Of a stretch of 64,000 nt of DNA, positions 1-8,375 are shown in pieces. The DNA lies in NCBI RefSeq assembly GCF_034377145.1, contig NZ_CP139707.1, forward strand, positions 629,001-693,000, given 5' to 3'. A program made the translations under genes and the position numbers. Numbering within the stretch: the stretch's first letter is position 1; each line of letters starts with the position of its first letter. The stretch comes from Sulfitobacter sp. OXR-159. GTDB lineage: Bacteria; Pseudomonadota; Alphaproteobacteria; Rhodobacterales; Rhodobacteraceae. A model generated the notes under the pieces. It worked only from the letters and a program-made list of their open reading frames with translations. It had not been told where the DNA came from and ran no database searches.

Positions 1-437
1 GCCGCTTGGTTAAAGGAAAGCAGTATCAGCAGCGCCAGCAGCATTTGCCCCACCATCCACGCCAGCGCCTGTTTTACCGTGACCGCCCCCGAAGGGATCG
101 GTCGCGAGCGGGTGCGCGCGACCTTGCCGTCGATGTTGCGGTCGGTGATGTCGTTCCACGTACAGCCCGCCCCTCGCATCAGAAAGGCGCCGATGCCGCA
201 GCCTGCGAAGATCCACAGATCCTCCCACCGTGGCGATTGGTCAAACAGGATCGCAAGGCTCAACCCCCACCAGCAGGGCAGCAGCAACAGCCATGTGCCG
301 ATGGGCCGGTCCGCACGGCTCAGCCGCAGGTAGGGGCGCAGCCCGGCAGGGGCGTAACGGTCGACCCAATTGTCGGTCACAGCATCGGCAACAGGCGCAT
401 CGGGCGTAGCATCTGGCGAAGGCGGCTGGTTGTGCAT
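1..437 (-). CDS. ubiA: 4-hydroxybenzoate octaprenyltransferase, N-terminal part
   Basis: This is the first 145 codons of a UbiA prenyltransferase; the rest lies beyond base 1. The enzyme attaches the polyprenyl tail to 4-hydroxybenzoate in the inner membrane during ubiquinone synthesis. The reading frame from the ATG at 437 contains the first aspartate-rich motif NDITDRNID, which binds the prenyl diphosphate through Mg2+, followed by ARTRSRPIPSG, both typical of UbiA. Hydrophobic segments lie on either side. It is divergent from rsmE, with only 12 bases between the two start codons. Identification is secure; the C-terminal half cannot be assessed. Confidence 0.93.
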   Translation of the reverse strand, partial: MHNQPPSPDATPDAPVADAVTDNWVDRYAPAGLRPYLRLSRADRPIGTWLLLLPCWWGLSLAILFDQSPRWEDLWIFAGCGIGAFLMRGAGCTWNDITDRNIDGKVARTRSRPIPSGAVTVKQALAWMVGQMLLALLILLSFNQA

Positions 438-449
438 ATATCTGGCCCC

Positions 450-1169
450 ATGAATGCGAAAATCAGATTGTATGTAGATCAGCCCTTGGGGCAGGGGCAA
501 ACGGTTCCTTTGGCGCGCGAGCAGGCGCATTATCTCTTTGGGGTGATGCGGCTGTCGGTCGGGGCCGGGGTGCTTTTGTTCAACGGGCGCGATGGCGAAT
601 GGCTAGCCGAGGTCGCTGAGGCGGGCAAACGCGGCGGGGTTCTGACCTGTGTCGAACAGACCCGCCCGTTGCAGATGCCGCCGGATCTGTGGCTGCTTTT
701 CGCGCCGATCAAAAAGACCCGGACAGATTTTATTGTTGAAAAAGCCGCCGAGATGGGCGCCTCGCGCATTGTCCCGGTGATGACCGACTTCACCAACGCA
801 GGCCGCGTGCAGCAGCCGCGCCTTCAGGCCCATGCGGTCGAAGCGGCAGAGCAATGCGGCGGCACCTATGTGCCCGAGGTGGCCGAGGCAGTGAAGCTAG
901 GGCGGCTGCTGGATCAATGGGACAGCACCCGGCAGATCATGTTCTGCGATGAGGCTTTAGCCGGAGAGAGCGGCGCGCTTCCCACGGGGACAGGCGGACC
1001 ATGGGCCATTCTCATCGGTCCCGAAGGTGGGTTTTCGGAAGGAGAACGCAAGCGCTTGCACGGGTTTGATCATGCCCACGCCGTCACACTGGGGCCGCGC
1101 ATCCTGCGGGCCGATACGGCGGCGGTGGCGGCGATGACCATGTGGCAGCAGGCTTTGGGAGATTGGTGA
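450..1169 (+). CDS. rsmE: 16S rRNA (uracil-1498-N3)-methyltransferase RsmE
   Basis: RsmE methylates N3 of U1498 in 16S rRNA, in the cytoplasm on the assembled 30S subunit. The 239-residue protein has the SPOUT-type signatures of the family: IGPEGGFS at about 189-196 and LGPRILRADTA at about 214-224, which form the knotted SAM site, plus the conserved KKTRTDFIVEKAAEMG segment near 88-103. The frame stays open upstream, but the ATG at 450 gives the usual family length and leaves the divergent ubiA start free. A short membrane-protein gene follows 16 bases downstream, so co-transcription is likely. Confidence 0.93.
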   Translation: MNAKIRLYVDQPLGQGQTVPLAREQAHYLFGVMRLSVGAGVLLFNGRDGEWLAEVAEAGKRGGVLTCVEQTRPLQMPPDLWLLFAPIKKTRTDFIVEKAAEMGASRIVPVMTDFTNAGRVQQPRLQAHAVEAAEQCGGTYVPEVAEAVKLGRLLDQWDSTRQIMFCDEALAGESGALPTGTGGPWAILIGPEGGFSEGERKRLHGFDHAHAVTLGPRILRADTAAVAAMTMWQQALGDW

Positions 1170-1185
1170 TGCAAAGGATGACCCA

Positions 1186-1716
1186 ATGAGTTTCCTGCGC
1201 CAAGGCGCCCGCGACCAGCTTTGGCGCTGGCGCGAGGCGATTGTCGGCGGCGGGCTGATGCTCTTTGGGCTCTGGCTGGTGGCCGGGCCGGGCTTTTTGC
1301 TGGCGGTCCCGGGCTATGCGGCGCTTGCCGGGGGCGCGGCGCTGATCTGGATCGGCGTACAACGTGCCCGTTTTCGCGGTGAAGGTGACGGGGCGGGGGC
1401 CGTTCAGGTTGTCGAGGGGCAGATCTCCTATTTCGGCCCGCTGACCGGCGGCACGGTCGCTCTGCGCGAACTGCAGCGGCTCAGCCTCGACCGACAGATG
1501 TTTCCAGCCCATTGGCGGCTTGAGCCGCGCGACGATAAAGCGCCCCTGCTGATCCCGGTGAATGCCGCTGGCTCCGAGGCGCTTTTTGACGCTTTCGCCG
1601 CCCTGCCGGGCCTGCGCACCGAGCGGATGCTCTTTGAGTTGCGCAAGACCCGCCATGACGCCGTTGTGATCTGGGAGCGCGCGCCGCTGCGCCCGGCGCA
1701 TGTGTTGCTGCATTGA
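1186..1716 (+). CDS. Conserved membrane protein of unknown function
   Basis: The 176-residue product is not assigned to a known function. Two closely spaced hydrophobic segments at roughly residues 19-33 and 35-57 form a probable membrane hairpin. They are followed by a soluble domain of about 110 residues with alternating short hydrophobic stretches, probably beta-rich and cytoplasmic. The gene sits between rsmE and gshA in the same direction, which is consistent with one transcription unit but gives no functional clue. Codon use matches its neighbours. A role in membrane-linked signalling or quality control would be speculation. Confidence 0.75.
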   Translation: MSFLRQGARDQLWRWREAIVGGGLMLFGLWLVAGPGFLLAVPGYAALAGGAALIWIGVQRARFRGEGDGAGAVQVVEGQISYFGPLTGGTVALRELQRLSLDRQMFPAHWRLEPRDDKAPLLIPVNAAGSEALFDAFAALPGLRTERMLFELRKTRHDAVVIWERAPLRPAHVLLH

Positions 1717-1812
1717 CAGCCCCGGCAAATCCGCCCATCCCTGCTAAACACGACGCCAAGTCGTCACCTTAGAAGACACCCAAGACGACCCTTCAAAACG
1801 GAGCCCTCGCAA

Positions 1813-3183
1813 ATGTCCATTCCTCAATCCGGCGGCGGCCCGATCGAACATCATGACCAAATGGCGCAGTATCTGGCCGACGGCTGCAAGCCAAAAGAAG
1901 ATTGGCGCATCGGCACAGAACACGAGAAATTCGGCTATTGCACTGATACTCATAAGCCGCTGCCCTATGAGGGCGACCGCTCAATCCGGGTGATGCTGGA
2001 AGGGCTGCGTGACCGTCACGGCTGGGCGCCGGTCGAAGAGGGTGGCAAGCTTATCGGGCTGGAAAAAGAGGGTGCGAACATCAGTCTTGAGCCGGGCGGG
2101 CAGTTGGAGCTGTCGGGCGCGCCGGTCGAAACCATCCATGAAACTTGCGATGAGGTGAACACCCACCTGCGCGAGGTCAAAGATGTGGCCGATGAGATCG
2201 GCGTGGGCTTCATCGGTCTGGGCGCCGCGCCCGAGTGGTCGCATGAGCAGATGGATTTGATGCCCAAGGGCCGTTACAAGCTGATGGACGGCTATATGCA
2301 AAAGGTCGGCACCATGGGCACCACCATGATGCGCCGCACCTGCACCGTGCAGGTGAACCTAGATTTCGCGAGTGAAGCCGACATGGTGCAAAAGATGCGC
2401 GTGGCCGTGGCGATGCAGCCCATCGCCAATGCGCTTTTTGCCAATTCACCCTTCCTCGACGGCAAGCCCAATGGCGTGAAATCCACCCGCGGGTTGGTGT
2501 GGCGCAATCTGGATGATGCCCGCACTGGGATGGTGCCTTTCGTCTTTGACGAGGGTTTTGGGTTTGAGGCTTGGGTGCAATATGCGCTCGATGTACCGAT
2601 GTATTTTGTCTACCGCGATGGCAAATATATCGACGCACTTGGCCAGTCCTTCCGCGATTTTCTGAAGGGCGAGCTGCCTGCGCTGCCCGGCGAGAAGCCG
2701 ACGCTGAGCGATTGGGCCGATCATCTGACCACGCTCTTCCCCGAGGCGCGGGTGAAGAAATTCATCGAAATGCGCGGTGCCGATGGCGGCCCGTGGCGGC
2801 GTCTTTGCGCCCTTCCGGCCTTCTGGGTCGGGCTGATGTATGACCAGAGCGCGTTGGATGGCGCTTGGGATTTGGTCAAGGACTGGGATGCAGAGACGCG
2901 GGAAGAACTGCGCATCGCGGCCTCGACCCACGGCCTTCAGGCCGAGGTTGGCGGGCTAAAGATGCATGATCTGGCCCGCGAGGCGGTGGCCCTGTCAGAG
3001 GCCGGTTTGAAAGCCCGCGCCCGTCCCGGCGCAGGCGGGCTGGTCCCGGATGAGACGCATTTCCTCAACGCCCTGCGCGATAGTATCGAGACGGGCCGCG
3101 TGCCTGCGGATGATCTGCTGGCGGATTATCATGGGCCATGGAACGGCGATCTGAGCCGTATCTACGCCGAATATTCCTACTGA
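1813..3183 (+). CDS. gshA: Glutamate-cysteine ligase (plant/alphaproteobacterial type)
   Basis: This enzyme makes gamma-glutamylcysteine from glutamate and cysteine with ATP, the first and rate-limiting step of glutathione synthesis in the cytosol. The 456-residue length, the early GTEHEKFGY motif at about residues 34-42 and the MMRRTCTVQVNLDF stretch near 175 match the plant-like GCL class used by alphaproteobacteria, not the E. coli GshA type. In plants this class is redox-regulated through disulfides; whether that applies here cannot be seen. The gene is convergent with plsY, and a GC-rich hairpin separates the two. Confidence 0.93.
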   Translation: MSIPQSGGGPIEHHDQMAQYLADGCKPKEDWRIGTEHEKFGYCTDTHKPLPYEGDRSIRVMLEGLRDRHGWAPVEEGGKLIGLEKEGANISLEPGGQLELSGAPVETIHETCDEVNTHLREVKDVADEIGVGFIGLGAAPEWSHEQMDLMPKGRYKLMDGYMQKVGTMGTTMMRRTCTVQVNLDFASEADMVQKMRVAVAMQPIANALFANSPFLDGKPNGVKSTRGLVWRNLDDARTGMVPFVFDEGFGFEAWVQYALDVPMYFVYRDGKYIDALGQSFRDFLKGELPALPGEKPTLSDWADHLTTLFPEARVKKFIEMRGADGGPWRRLCALPAFWVGLMYDQSALDGAWDLVKDWDAETREELRIAASTHGLQAEVGGLKMHDLAREAVALSEAGLKARARPGAGGLVPDETHFLNALRDSIETGRVPADDLLADYHGPWNGDLSRIYAEYSY

Positions 3184-3193
3184 AACATGAATT

Positions 3194-3223
3194 GGCTGAT
3201 GCCGCCTTCGGGCGGTGTCAGCC
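3194..3223. terminator. Hairpin between convergent gshA and plsY
   Basis: A 13-pair stem (two G-U wobbles) with a TTCG tetraloop lies between the gshA stop and the plsY stop, overlapping the last bases of plsY. It has no clear T-run on either strand, so it is either a weak bidirectional terminator or an mRNA-stabilising 3' hairpin. Confidence 0.55.
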
Positions 3224-3829
3224 CTTCTGACCAATCCGCGATTCCGTACCGCTTCGAATGCGGCGAATGTTGTCGCGGTGCCGCCAAAAGATCAGCAGCG
3301 TCAGGGCGATGCCCAAAAGCAGCATTTCTCCATAGCCGAGGAACACCAGCAAAAAGGTTGAGCTTGCCGCTGCTGCCAGCGCCGAAAGGGACGAGATGCG
3401 CGAGACTGCCGCCGTAATCAGCCAGACCACACAACACGCCAGCCCGACAGGCCATGCCAGCGCCAGCATGAGGCCCAAAAAGGTCGCGACGCCTTTGCCG
3501 CCGCGAAAGCCAAGCCAGATCGGATAGCAATGGCCAATCATCGCGCCAAGCGCCGCCGCCTGCGCGGCATCTTCGCCCGCAAAGGCCCGGGCCAGCAGCA
3601 CTGCCACGGCCCCTTTGGCCCCATCCAGCAATAGCGTCAGCGCTGCAGCCTTTTTGTTGCCGGTGCGCAGCACATTGGTCGCGCCGATATTGCCCGACCC
3701 GATATCGCGCAGGTTGCCCAGCCCCATCAGCCGCGCCAACAACATGCCAAAAGCGATGGAGCCGATGATATAGCCCGCCAGCGCCCAAAAGAGGATCATT
3801 TCAATAGAAGTGTCGATAGGGGGCATCAA
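3218..3829 (-). CDS. plsY: Acyl-phosphate:glycerol-3-phosphate acyltransferase PlsY
   Basis: PlsY transfers the acyl group of acyl-phosphate to glycerol-3-phosphate to give lysophosphatidic acid, the first committed step of phospholipid synthesis, in the inner membrane. The 203-residue protein shows the conserved loop GSGNIGATNV at about 44-53 and the second motif FRGGKGVATF at about 107-116, among about five to seven hydrophobic segments. Its ATG overlaps the stop codon of the upstream pyrC-like gene by four bases, indicating translational coupling within the pyr operon. Confidence 0.95.
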   Translation of the reverse strand: MMPPIDTSIEMILFWALAGYIIGSIAFGMLLARLMGLGNLRDIGSGNIGATNVLRTGNKKAAALTLLLDGAKGAVAVLLARAFAGEDAAQAAALGAMIGHCYPIWLGFRGGKGVATFLGLMLALAWPVGLACCVVWLITAAVSRISSLSALAAAASSTFLLVFLGYGEMLLLGIALTLLIFWRHRDNIRRIRSGTESRIGQKG

Positions 3830-5106
3830 TTCGCCTCGTAAACGCAGGAGCCTGCTACATAAGTTGCCATGACCTTACCCTGCATCCGCATCCCGTCAAA
3901 GGGCGTGTTGCGGGATTTTGACCGCAGCGTCGCGCGGTCCAACACGAAGGGCGCGTCGGGGTTGAACAGCACCATATCCGCAGGCGCCCCCACGGCGATC
4001 CGCCCGCCGGGCAGGCCGAGCCGTTTGGCCGGGTTCAGCGACAGCGCACGCCAGAGCGTGGGCAGATCCATCATCTCAGCATGGACCAGTCGCAGGGCGG
4101 CGGGCAGCAGTGTTTCCAGCCCGACCGCGCCGCTGGCGGCTTCCTCAAACGGCAGGCGTTTGCTTTCTTCATCCTGTGGGGTGTGCATGGAGCAGATGAT
4201 GTCGATGAGGCCGCTGGCGACGGCTTCGACCACGGCGATGCGGTCTTCCTCGTCGCGCAACGGGGGCTTCACCTTAAAGAAGGTCCGGTAGTCGGCCACA
4301 TCCAGTGCGTTCAGCGTCAGGTGGTGGATGCCCACGCCCGCGGTGATGTCGAGCCCGTTGCGCTTGGCGCGCTCCAGCGCGGGCAGGGCGCGTGCGGTGG
4401 TGATCTGGTCTGCGTGATACCGCGCGCCGGTCATCTCGATCAGGGCAATGTCGCGGTCCAGTCCCATGCGTTCGGCCATGGGCGACACGGCAGGCAGACC
4501 GCGCAGCGAGGCGAATTTGCCGGAGGTGACAGCCGCCCCCTTGCTCAGCCCCGGATCCTGCGGGTGCGCGATGACCAGCGCGCCAAGGCTGCGCGCATAG
4601 GTGAGCGCGCGGGAGAAGACTTTGGTATCCGTCACAACGCGGTCGCAATCGGTAAAGGCAGCGGCGCCTGCATCCATCAGAAAACCGATCTCGGTCATTT
4701 CGCGCCCTTCGCGGCCTTTGGTGAGCGCGGCCATGGGGACCACATTCACTGGGGCGGCCTCATTGGCGCGGCGGGTGACGAATTCGAGTGTTTCGGGGCT
4801 GTCGATGGCCGGATCGGTATCAGGGCGCGTGACCATCGTTGTCACCCCACCCGCCGCCGCTGCCAGCCCGGCAGAGCGGTAGCTTTCCTTATGCCGCTCG
4901 CCTGGTTCGCAGACTTTCACGCCGATATCGACGATGCCGGGGGCGAGGATATGGCCGCTGCAATCCATCACCTCCGCGCCGTCGGGCGTTGTGGCGTCAC
5001 TGGCCAAAACTTCGGCAATTACCCCGTTGCGAACCAAAACCGCGGCGGGCTCAAGCGTGCCCGCCTGAGGGTCAAGAAGGCGCAGATTGGTGAAGAACTG
5101 GGTCAT
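3826..5106 (-). CDS. pyrC: Dihydroorotase family protein, apparently inactive PyrC'/PyrX type
   Basis: The 426-residue protein has the full length and fold signature of class I dihydroorotases and would usually be annotated as dihydroorotase. However, the metal-binding HxH that follows PGxxD is replaced: residues 56-65 read PGIVDIGVKV, with Gly62 and Lys64 in the histidine positions. The substrate arginine position is Cys66, the usual histidine of the HxST region is Gln234, and the catalytic aspartate of the TDHAPH motif is Met307 in SMHTPQ. His181 is kept. The same losses are known for PyrC' of Pseudomonas, a structural partner of aspartate carbamoyltransferase. It lies in one operon with pyrB, which supports that role. 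The active dihydroorotase is probably encoded elsewhere. Confidence 0.85.
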   Translation of the reverse strand: MTQFFTNLRLLDPQAGTLEPAAVLVRNGVIAEVLASDATTPDGAEVMDCSGHILAPGIVDIGVKVCEPGERHKESYRSAGLAAAAGGVTTMVTRPDTDPAIDSPETLEFVTRRANEAAPVNVVPMAALTKGREGREMTEIGFLMDAGAAAFTDCDRVVTDTKVFSRALTYARSLGALVIAHPQDPGLSKGAAVTSGKFASLRGLPAVSPMAERMGLDRDIALIEMTGARYHADQITTARALPALERAKRNGLDITAGVGIHHLTLNALDVADYRTFFKVKPPLRDEEDRIAVVEAVASGLIDIICSMHTPQDEESKRLPFEEAASGAVGLETLLPAALRLVHAEMMDLPTLWRALSLNPAKRLGLPGGRIAVGAPADMVLFNPDAPFVLDRATLRSKSRNTPFDGMRMQGKVMATYVAGSCVYEAN

Positions 5107-5205
5107 GGACGGGCCTTTGATGCGATAGCAGCTGCGCCGCTGTCATGCCCCAAATCGCCCCCCAGACCAAGCGGTTTTCGCGGTTTTCTGAGGCAGGTGT
5201 CGCCC

Positions 5206-5310
5206 TTAACCGCCGATCCAAATCATCATACCGACCACGCCAAAAGCCACCAGAAGGGCGACCATCGCAATACGGCCAGACATCTTGGGATCGTGTTCAG
5301 GTTCTTGCAT
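5206..5310 (-). CDS. Small membrane protein in the pyr operon
   Basis: This 34-codon frame runs from ATG at 5310 to TAA at 5206. It encodes a charged N-terminus (MQEPEHDPKMSGR) followed by one hydrophobic segment of about 20 residues ending in IWIGG. Such a compact single-pass protein is a plausible real micro-protein: it lies in the operon direction, between the tail-anchored protein gene and the pyrC-like gene. No function can be assigned. Conservation in related genomes would be decisive. Confidence 0.6.
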   Translation of the reverse strand: MQEPEHDPKMSGRIAMVALLVAFGVVGMMIWIGG

Positions 5311-5357
5311 GGGCCAGATGTAACCCGCCAGCACCAAGGGTGCCAGCGGTTTTCGCC

Positions 5358-5891
5358 TTAGGCCAGCAGCCACCAGATGACCAGCAGGATCAGCGCGACA
5401 ACGGCCACGATCACCATCGTCTTGCCGCCACCGCCCTTTGCAGGCTCAGCCGGAGAGACGCGGGGGATGCCGGTGTAGGGCTGGGCGGCTTCGGCTTCCA
5501 TCGCTTGCACGGGCGTGTCGGGGCCGCATTCGGTATAGGTGCCGATATGGGTCAGCGCCGGGATAGGAGCCAGTTGCAGCGACTGTCCGGCGAAAGCGCG
5601 GGAGTAGACGATCATCACCCAGCCGTCGAGCGCGGCAAGCTTGCTGCGGTCTTTCTCAATCTGATCGGGGTTCACGCCATTGCCGTCGCGCAGATAGCCC
5701 GCAAGCCCCAGTTGATCGAGGTCGGCCACCCGAAAGACCTCTGTATAGGCCGCGTTGATCCGCTCAATCCCAAGGGCGGCGGCCTGTGCGGTCTCATCAT
5801 CCCGCATGGCCCGCGCTTTGTCATCCGAGAGCGAGAGGGTGTAGACCCGGACCTTGCCGGCTTCTTGCGGGGCGACTTCTGTATGGGGCAT
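5358..5891 (-). CDS. Tail-anchored protein of unknown function, pyr operon
   Basis: The 177-residue protein has no N-terminal signal peptide. A mixed soluble domain covers about residues 1-130, then comes a proline- and glycine-rich linker ending in KGGGGK, and a single hydrophobic segment at about 157-176 at the very C-terminus. This is the layout of a tail-anchored inner-membrane protein facing the cytoplasm. It starts 56 bases after the pyrB stop, in the same direction, so it is probably co-transcribed with pyrB and the pyrC-like gene. I recognise no family. Confidence 0.75.
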   Translation of the reverse strand: MPHTEVAPQEAGKVRVYTLSLSDDKARAMRDDETAQAAALGIERINAAYTEVFRVADLDQLGLAGYLRDGNGVNPDQIEKDRSKLAALDGWVMIVYSRAFAGQSLQLAPIPALTHIGTYTECGPDTPVQAMEAEAAQPYTGIPRVSPAEPAKGGGGKTMVIVAVVALILLVIWWLLA

Positions 5892-5947
5892 GACGGCTTC
5901 CTTTAACTGTTCTCAGGAAAACGCCGCTTGGCCCATTGGGGTTCCGC

Positions 5948-6895
5948 TCAGATCGCGTCGGGCTGGGCGGCGATGTGGTTGCGCGCCAGCAGGTCCATCG
6001 CGGCCATGCGCACGGCGACGCCCATCTCTACCTGATCTTGGATCACCGAGCGGTTGATATCATCGGCCAGCGTGCCGTCAATCTCAACCCCGCGGTTCAT
6101 CGGGCCGGGGTGCATGACGATGGCGTCGGGGCTAGCATGGGCGAGCTTTTCGGCATCCAGCCCGTAGCGGTGGTAATACTCGCGCTCGGAGGGGATGAAC
6201 CCGCCGTCCATCCGCTCTTTCTGGAGGCGCAGCATCATCACCACATCGACACCTTCGAGCCCCTTTTTCATGTCGTCAAAGACTTCGACGCCAAATTGGT
6301 CGATTTGGCTGGGCATCAGGGTCGGCGGGCCGACAAGGCGGATGCGGTTCTCCATCTTGCCAAGCAGCAGGATGTTCGACCGCGCCACGCGGCTGTGGGC
6401 GATGTCGCCACAAATCGCGATGCTGAGGCGGTGCAGCCTACCCTTGGCGCGGCGGATCGTCAACGCATCCAGCAGCGCCTGTGTGGGATGCTCATGCCGC
6501 CCGTCGCCCGCGTTGAGCACCGCGCAGTTCACCTTTTGGGCCAGAAGGTCCACCGCGCCGGATTGTGGATGGCGCACGACCAACAGGTCGGGGTGCATTG
6601 CGTTCAGCGTCATCGCCGTGTCGATCAGCGTCTCGCCCTTTTTGATCGAGCTGGCCTGCATCGCCATGTTCATCACATCCGCGCCAAGACGCTTGCCCGC
6701 GATCTCGAAACTCGCCTGCGTGCGGGTAGAGTTTTCAAAGAACATGTTGATCTGCGTCAGCCCACGCAGCGCGTCCGAATGCTTGTTCGGCTGGCGGTTG
6801 CGGTCGGCATAGGTGTCGGCCAAATCCAGAAGGGTGGTAATGTCGGACTGCGAGAGTTGTTCGATGCCAAGCAGGTGGCGATGGGCGAATGACAT
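5948..6895 (-). CDS. pyrB: Aspartate carbamoyltransferase catalytic subunit
   Basis: PyrB condenses carbamoyl phosphate with aspartate, the committed step of de novo pyrimidine synthesis in the cytosol. The 315-residue protein carries the carbamoyl-phosphate motif [12 protein letters not shown] near residue 53, HPTQALLD near 136 and HPGPMNRG near 261, all diagnostic. No pyrI regulatory subunit gene is nearby. It is the first gene of a reverse-strand run leading to a dihydroorotase homologue without metal ligands, the arrangement expected for the PyrB-PyrC' holoenzyme type of aspartate carbamoyltransferase. Confidence 0.96.
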   Translation of the reverse strand: MSFAHRHLLGIEQLSQSDITTLLDLADTYADRNRQPNKHSDALRGLTQINMFFENSTRTQASFEIAGKRLGADVMNMAMQASSIKKGETLIDTAMTLNAMHPDLLVVRHPQSGAVDLLAQKVNCAVLNAGDGRHEHPTQALLDALTIRRAKGRLHRLSIAICGDIAHSRVARSNILLLGKMENRIRLVGPPTLMPSQIDQFGVEVFDDMKKGLEGVDVVMMLRLQKERMDGGFIPSEREYYHRYGLDAEKLAHASPDAIVMHPGPMNRGVEIDGTLADDINRSVIQDQVEMGVAVRMAAMDLLARNHIAAQPDAI

Positions 6896-7003
6896 GGTGG
6901 CGGTCCCTTCTGCTGTTGCCGCCTTATAGGCGCGGGTGGGTTGGCGCGTAAAGCGCAGCGATAGGGCATTTCGCCCCCCGCGCGCAGAGCGTAAGCTGGG
7001 GCC

Positions 7004-7768
7004 ATGGAATCATTCGATTATCATCAGGCGGCAGAGATGCTGGCGTGGCAGGTTGAGCTTGGCGCGACCGAGGCGATTTGCGACGCGCCGGTCAACCGCT
7101 ATGAGGTGCCCGCAAGCCCGCCCAAAGCCAGTGCCAAGATTGGCAAGGGCCCCCAGCCTTTGCAGGCGTCGGAAACGCCCGACCCCGTCGCCTTGGCCCG
7201 CCGCGCCGCGCGGGGCGCGCAGACCTTGGAAGAGTTGCGCGCCGCGGTCCAAGGGTTCGAACATTGCGAGCTTCACAAGGGTGCGCGCAATCTGGTCTTT
7301 GCCGATGGGGTGCCGGGCGCGCCTTTGATGATCTTTGGCGAATCCCCCGACCGCGACGAAGACCGCGCGGGCAAGCCTTTCGTGGGGCGTACCGGTGAGA
7401 TGCTCGACCGGATGCTGGCGGCGATCGACATGGGGCGGGACCGCAATGTCTATCTGTCGAACATCCTGCCGTGGCGCACACCTCAGGGGCGCGACCCGAA
7501 ACCGGATGAGATTGCGATGATGCGCCCCTTTGTGCAGCGTCATATCGAGTTGGCCAAGCCCAAGGTGCTGGTGCTGTTTGGCAATTGGTCCTGCCAATCA
7601 CTGCTGGAAAAACGCAGCATCATGCGGTTGCGTGGCAATTGGACCAAGGCCGCCGATCTCTCTTGCATGCCGATGGTGCATCCCGGCTACCTTCTGCGCA
7701 ATCCCGAGGCCAAGCGCGAGGCTTGGGCCGATCTGCTCAGCGTTCAGGCGAAATTGCGCGATGGTTGA
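7004..7768 (+). CDS. Uracil-DNA glycosylase, family 4-like, without the Fe-S cysteines
   Basis: The 254-residue protein belongs to the UDG superfamily, which removes uracil from DNA. Residues 112-120 read GESPDRDED in place of the family 4 GEAPG-type motif, GKPFVGRTG follows, and the C-terminal loop is HPGYLL at about 226-231. Family 4 enzymes bind a [4Fe-4S] cluster through four cysteines. Here only Cys88 lies in the first pair position. The later positions appear as Trp157 (ILPWR) and methionines near 172, so a cluster is unlikely. A poorly conserved N-terminal region of about 75 residues precedes the catalytic domain. The last eight bases overlap the next gene. Confidence 0.85.
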   Translation: MESFDYHQAAEMLAWQVELGATEAICDAPVNRYEVPASPPKASAKIGKGPQPLQASETPDPVALARRAARGAQTLEELRAAVQGFEHCELHKGARNLVFADGVPGAPLMIFGESPDRDEDRAGKPFVGRTGEMLDRMLAAIDMGRDRNVYLSNILPWRTPQGRDPKPDEIAMMRPFVQRHIELAKPKVLVLFGNWSCQSLLEKRSIMRLRGNWTKAADLSCMPMVHPGYLLRNPEAKREAWADLLSVQAKLRDG

Positions 7769-8375
7769 TGCGCTGACCCTTCTGGCTTTCGTGCCTGCCG
7801 CCTTGGCGCTGAACCTCACGCCGGGGGCGGATATGATGTTTTGCCTTGGGCAGGGGCTGCGTTCGGGCCCGCGTGCCGCGCTGGCGGCGAGTGCGGGGAT
7901 TTCAGCGGGCGCTTTGGTGCATGTGACGCTGGCGGGGCTTGGCCTTGGTGCGCTGGTGGCGGCGCTGCCTTGGGCGCTTGATCTGATCCGCTGGCTCGGC
8001 GTGGCTTATTTGCTGTGGCTTGCGGTTCAAACGCTGCGACAGGCCGGAAAGCCGCGCGACACGACGCCCGGCATGGGCGGCTGGCGCGCTTTTAATACCG
8101 GGTTCATCGTCAATTTGACCAACCCCAAGGTGATCCTTTTCGTGCTGGCCTTTCTGCCGCAATTCGTGGTGCCCGAGGCCGGGCCGGTCTTGGCGCAGTT
8201 CTTAACCTTTGGCGCGGTGCTGGCTTTGGGCGGTTTTGTCATCAACGGCGCAGTTGGGGTATTTGCCGCTGGCATCGGGCGGCGGCTGGCTGGGGGCGGG
8301 CGTGTGCTCGGCTGGATCAGCAGCGGTATTTTCGTGGCACTGGCCGCGCGTTTGGCTATGATGGAGCGGACATGA
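7761..8375 (+). CDS. LysE family translocator
   Basis: This 204-residue inner-membrane protein has about six hydrophobic segments and the LysE/RhtB signature LNLTPGADMMF near residues 17-27, followed by GxxAGxxxH-like repeats and the NLTNPKVILF motif near 116. The family exports amino acids or homoserine lactones; the substrate cannot be read from the sequence. I chose the ATG at 7761, which overlaps the end of the glycosylase gene by eight bases, because it gives the normal family length. Its stop overlaps the moaB start (ATGA), suggesting an operon. Confidence 0.9.
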   Translation: MVDALTLLAFVPAALALNLTPGADMMFCLGQGLRSGPRAALAASAGISAGALVHVTLAGLGLGALVAALPWALDLIRWLGVAYLLWLAVQTLRQAGKPRDTTPGMGGWRAFNTGFIVNLTNPKVILFVLAFLPQFVVPEAGPVLAQFLTFGAVLALGGFVINGAVGVFAAGIGRRLAGGGRVLGWISSGIFVALAARLAMMERT

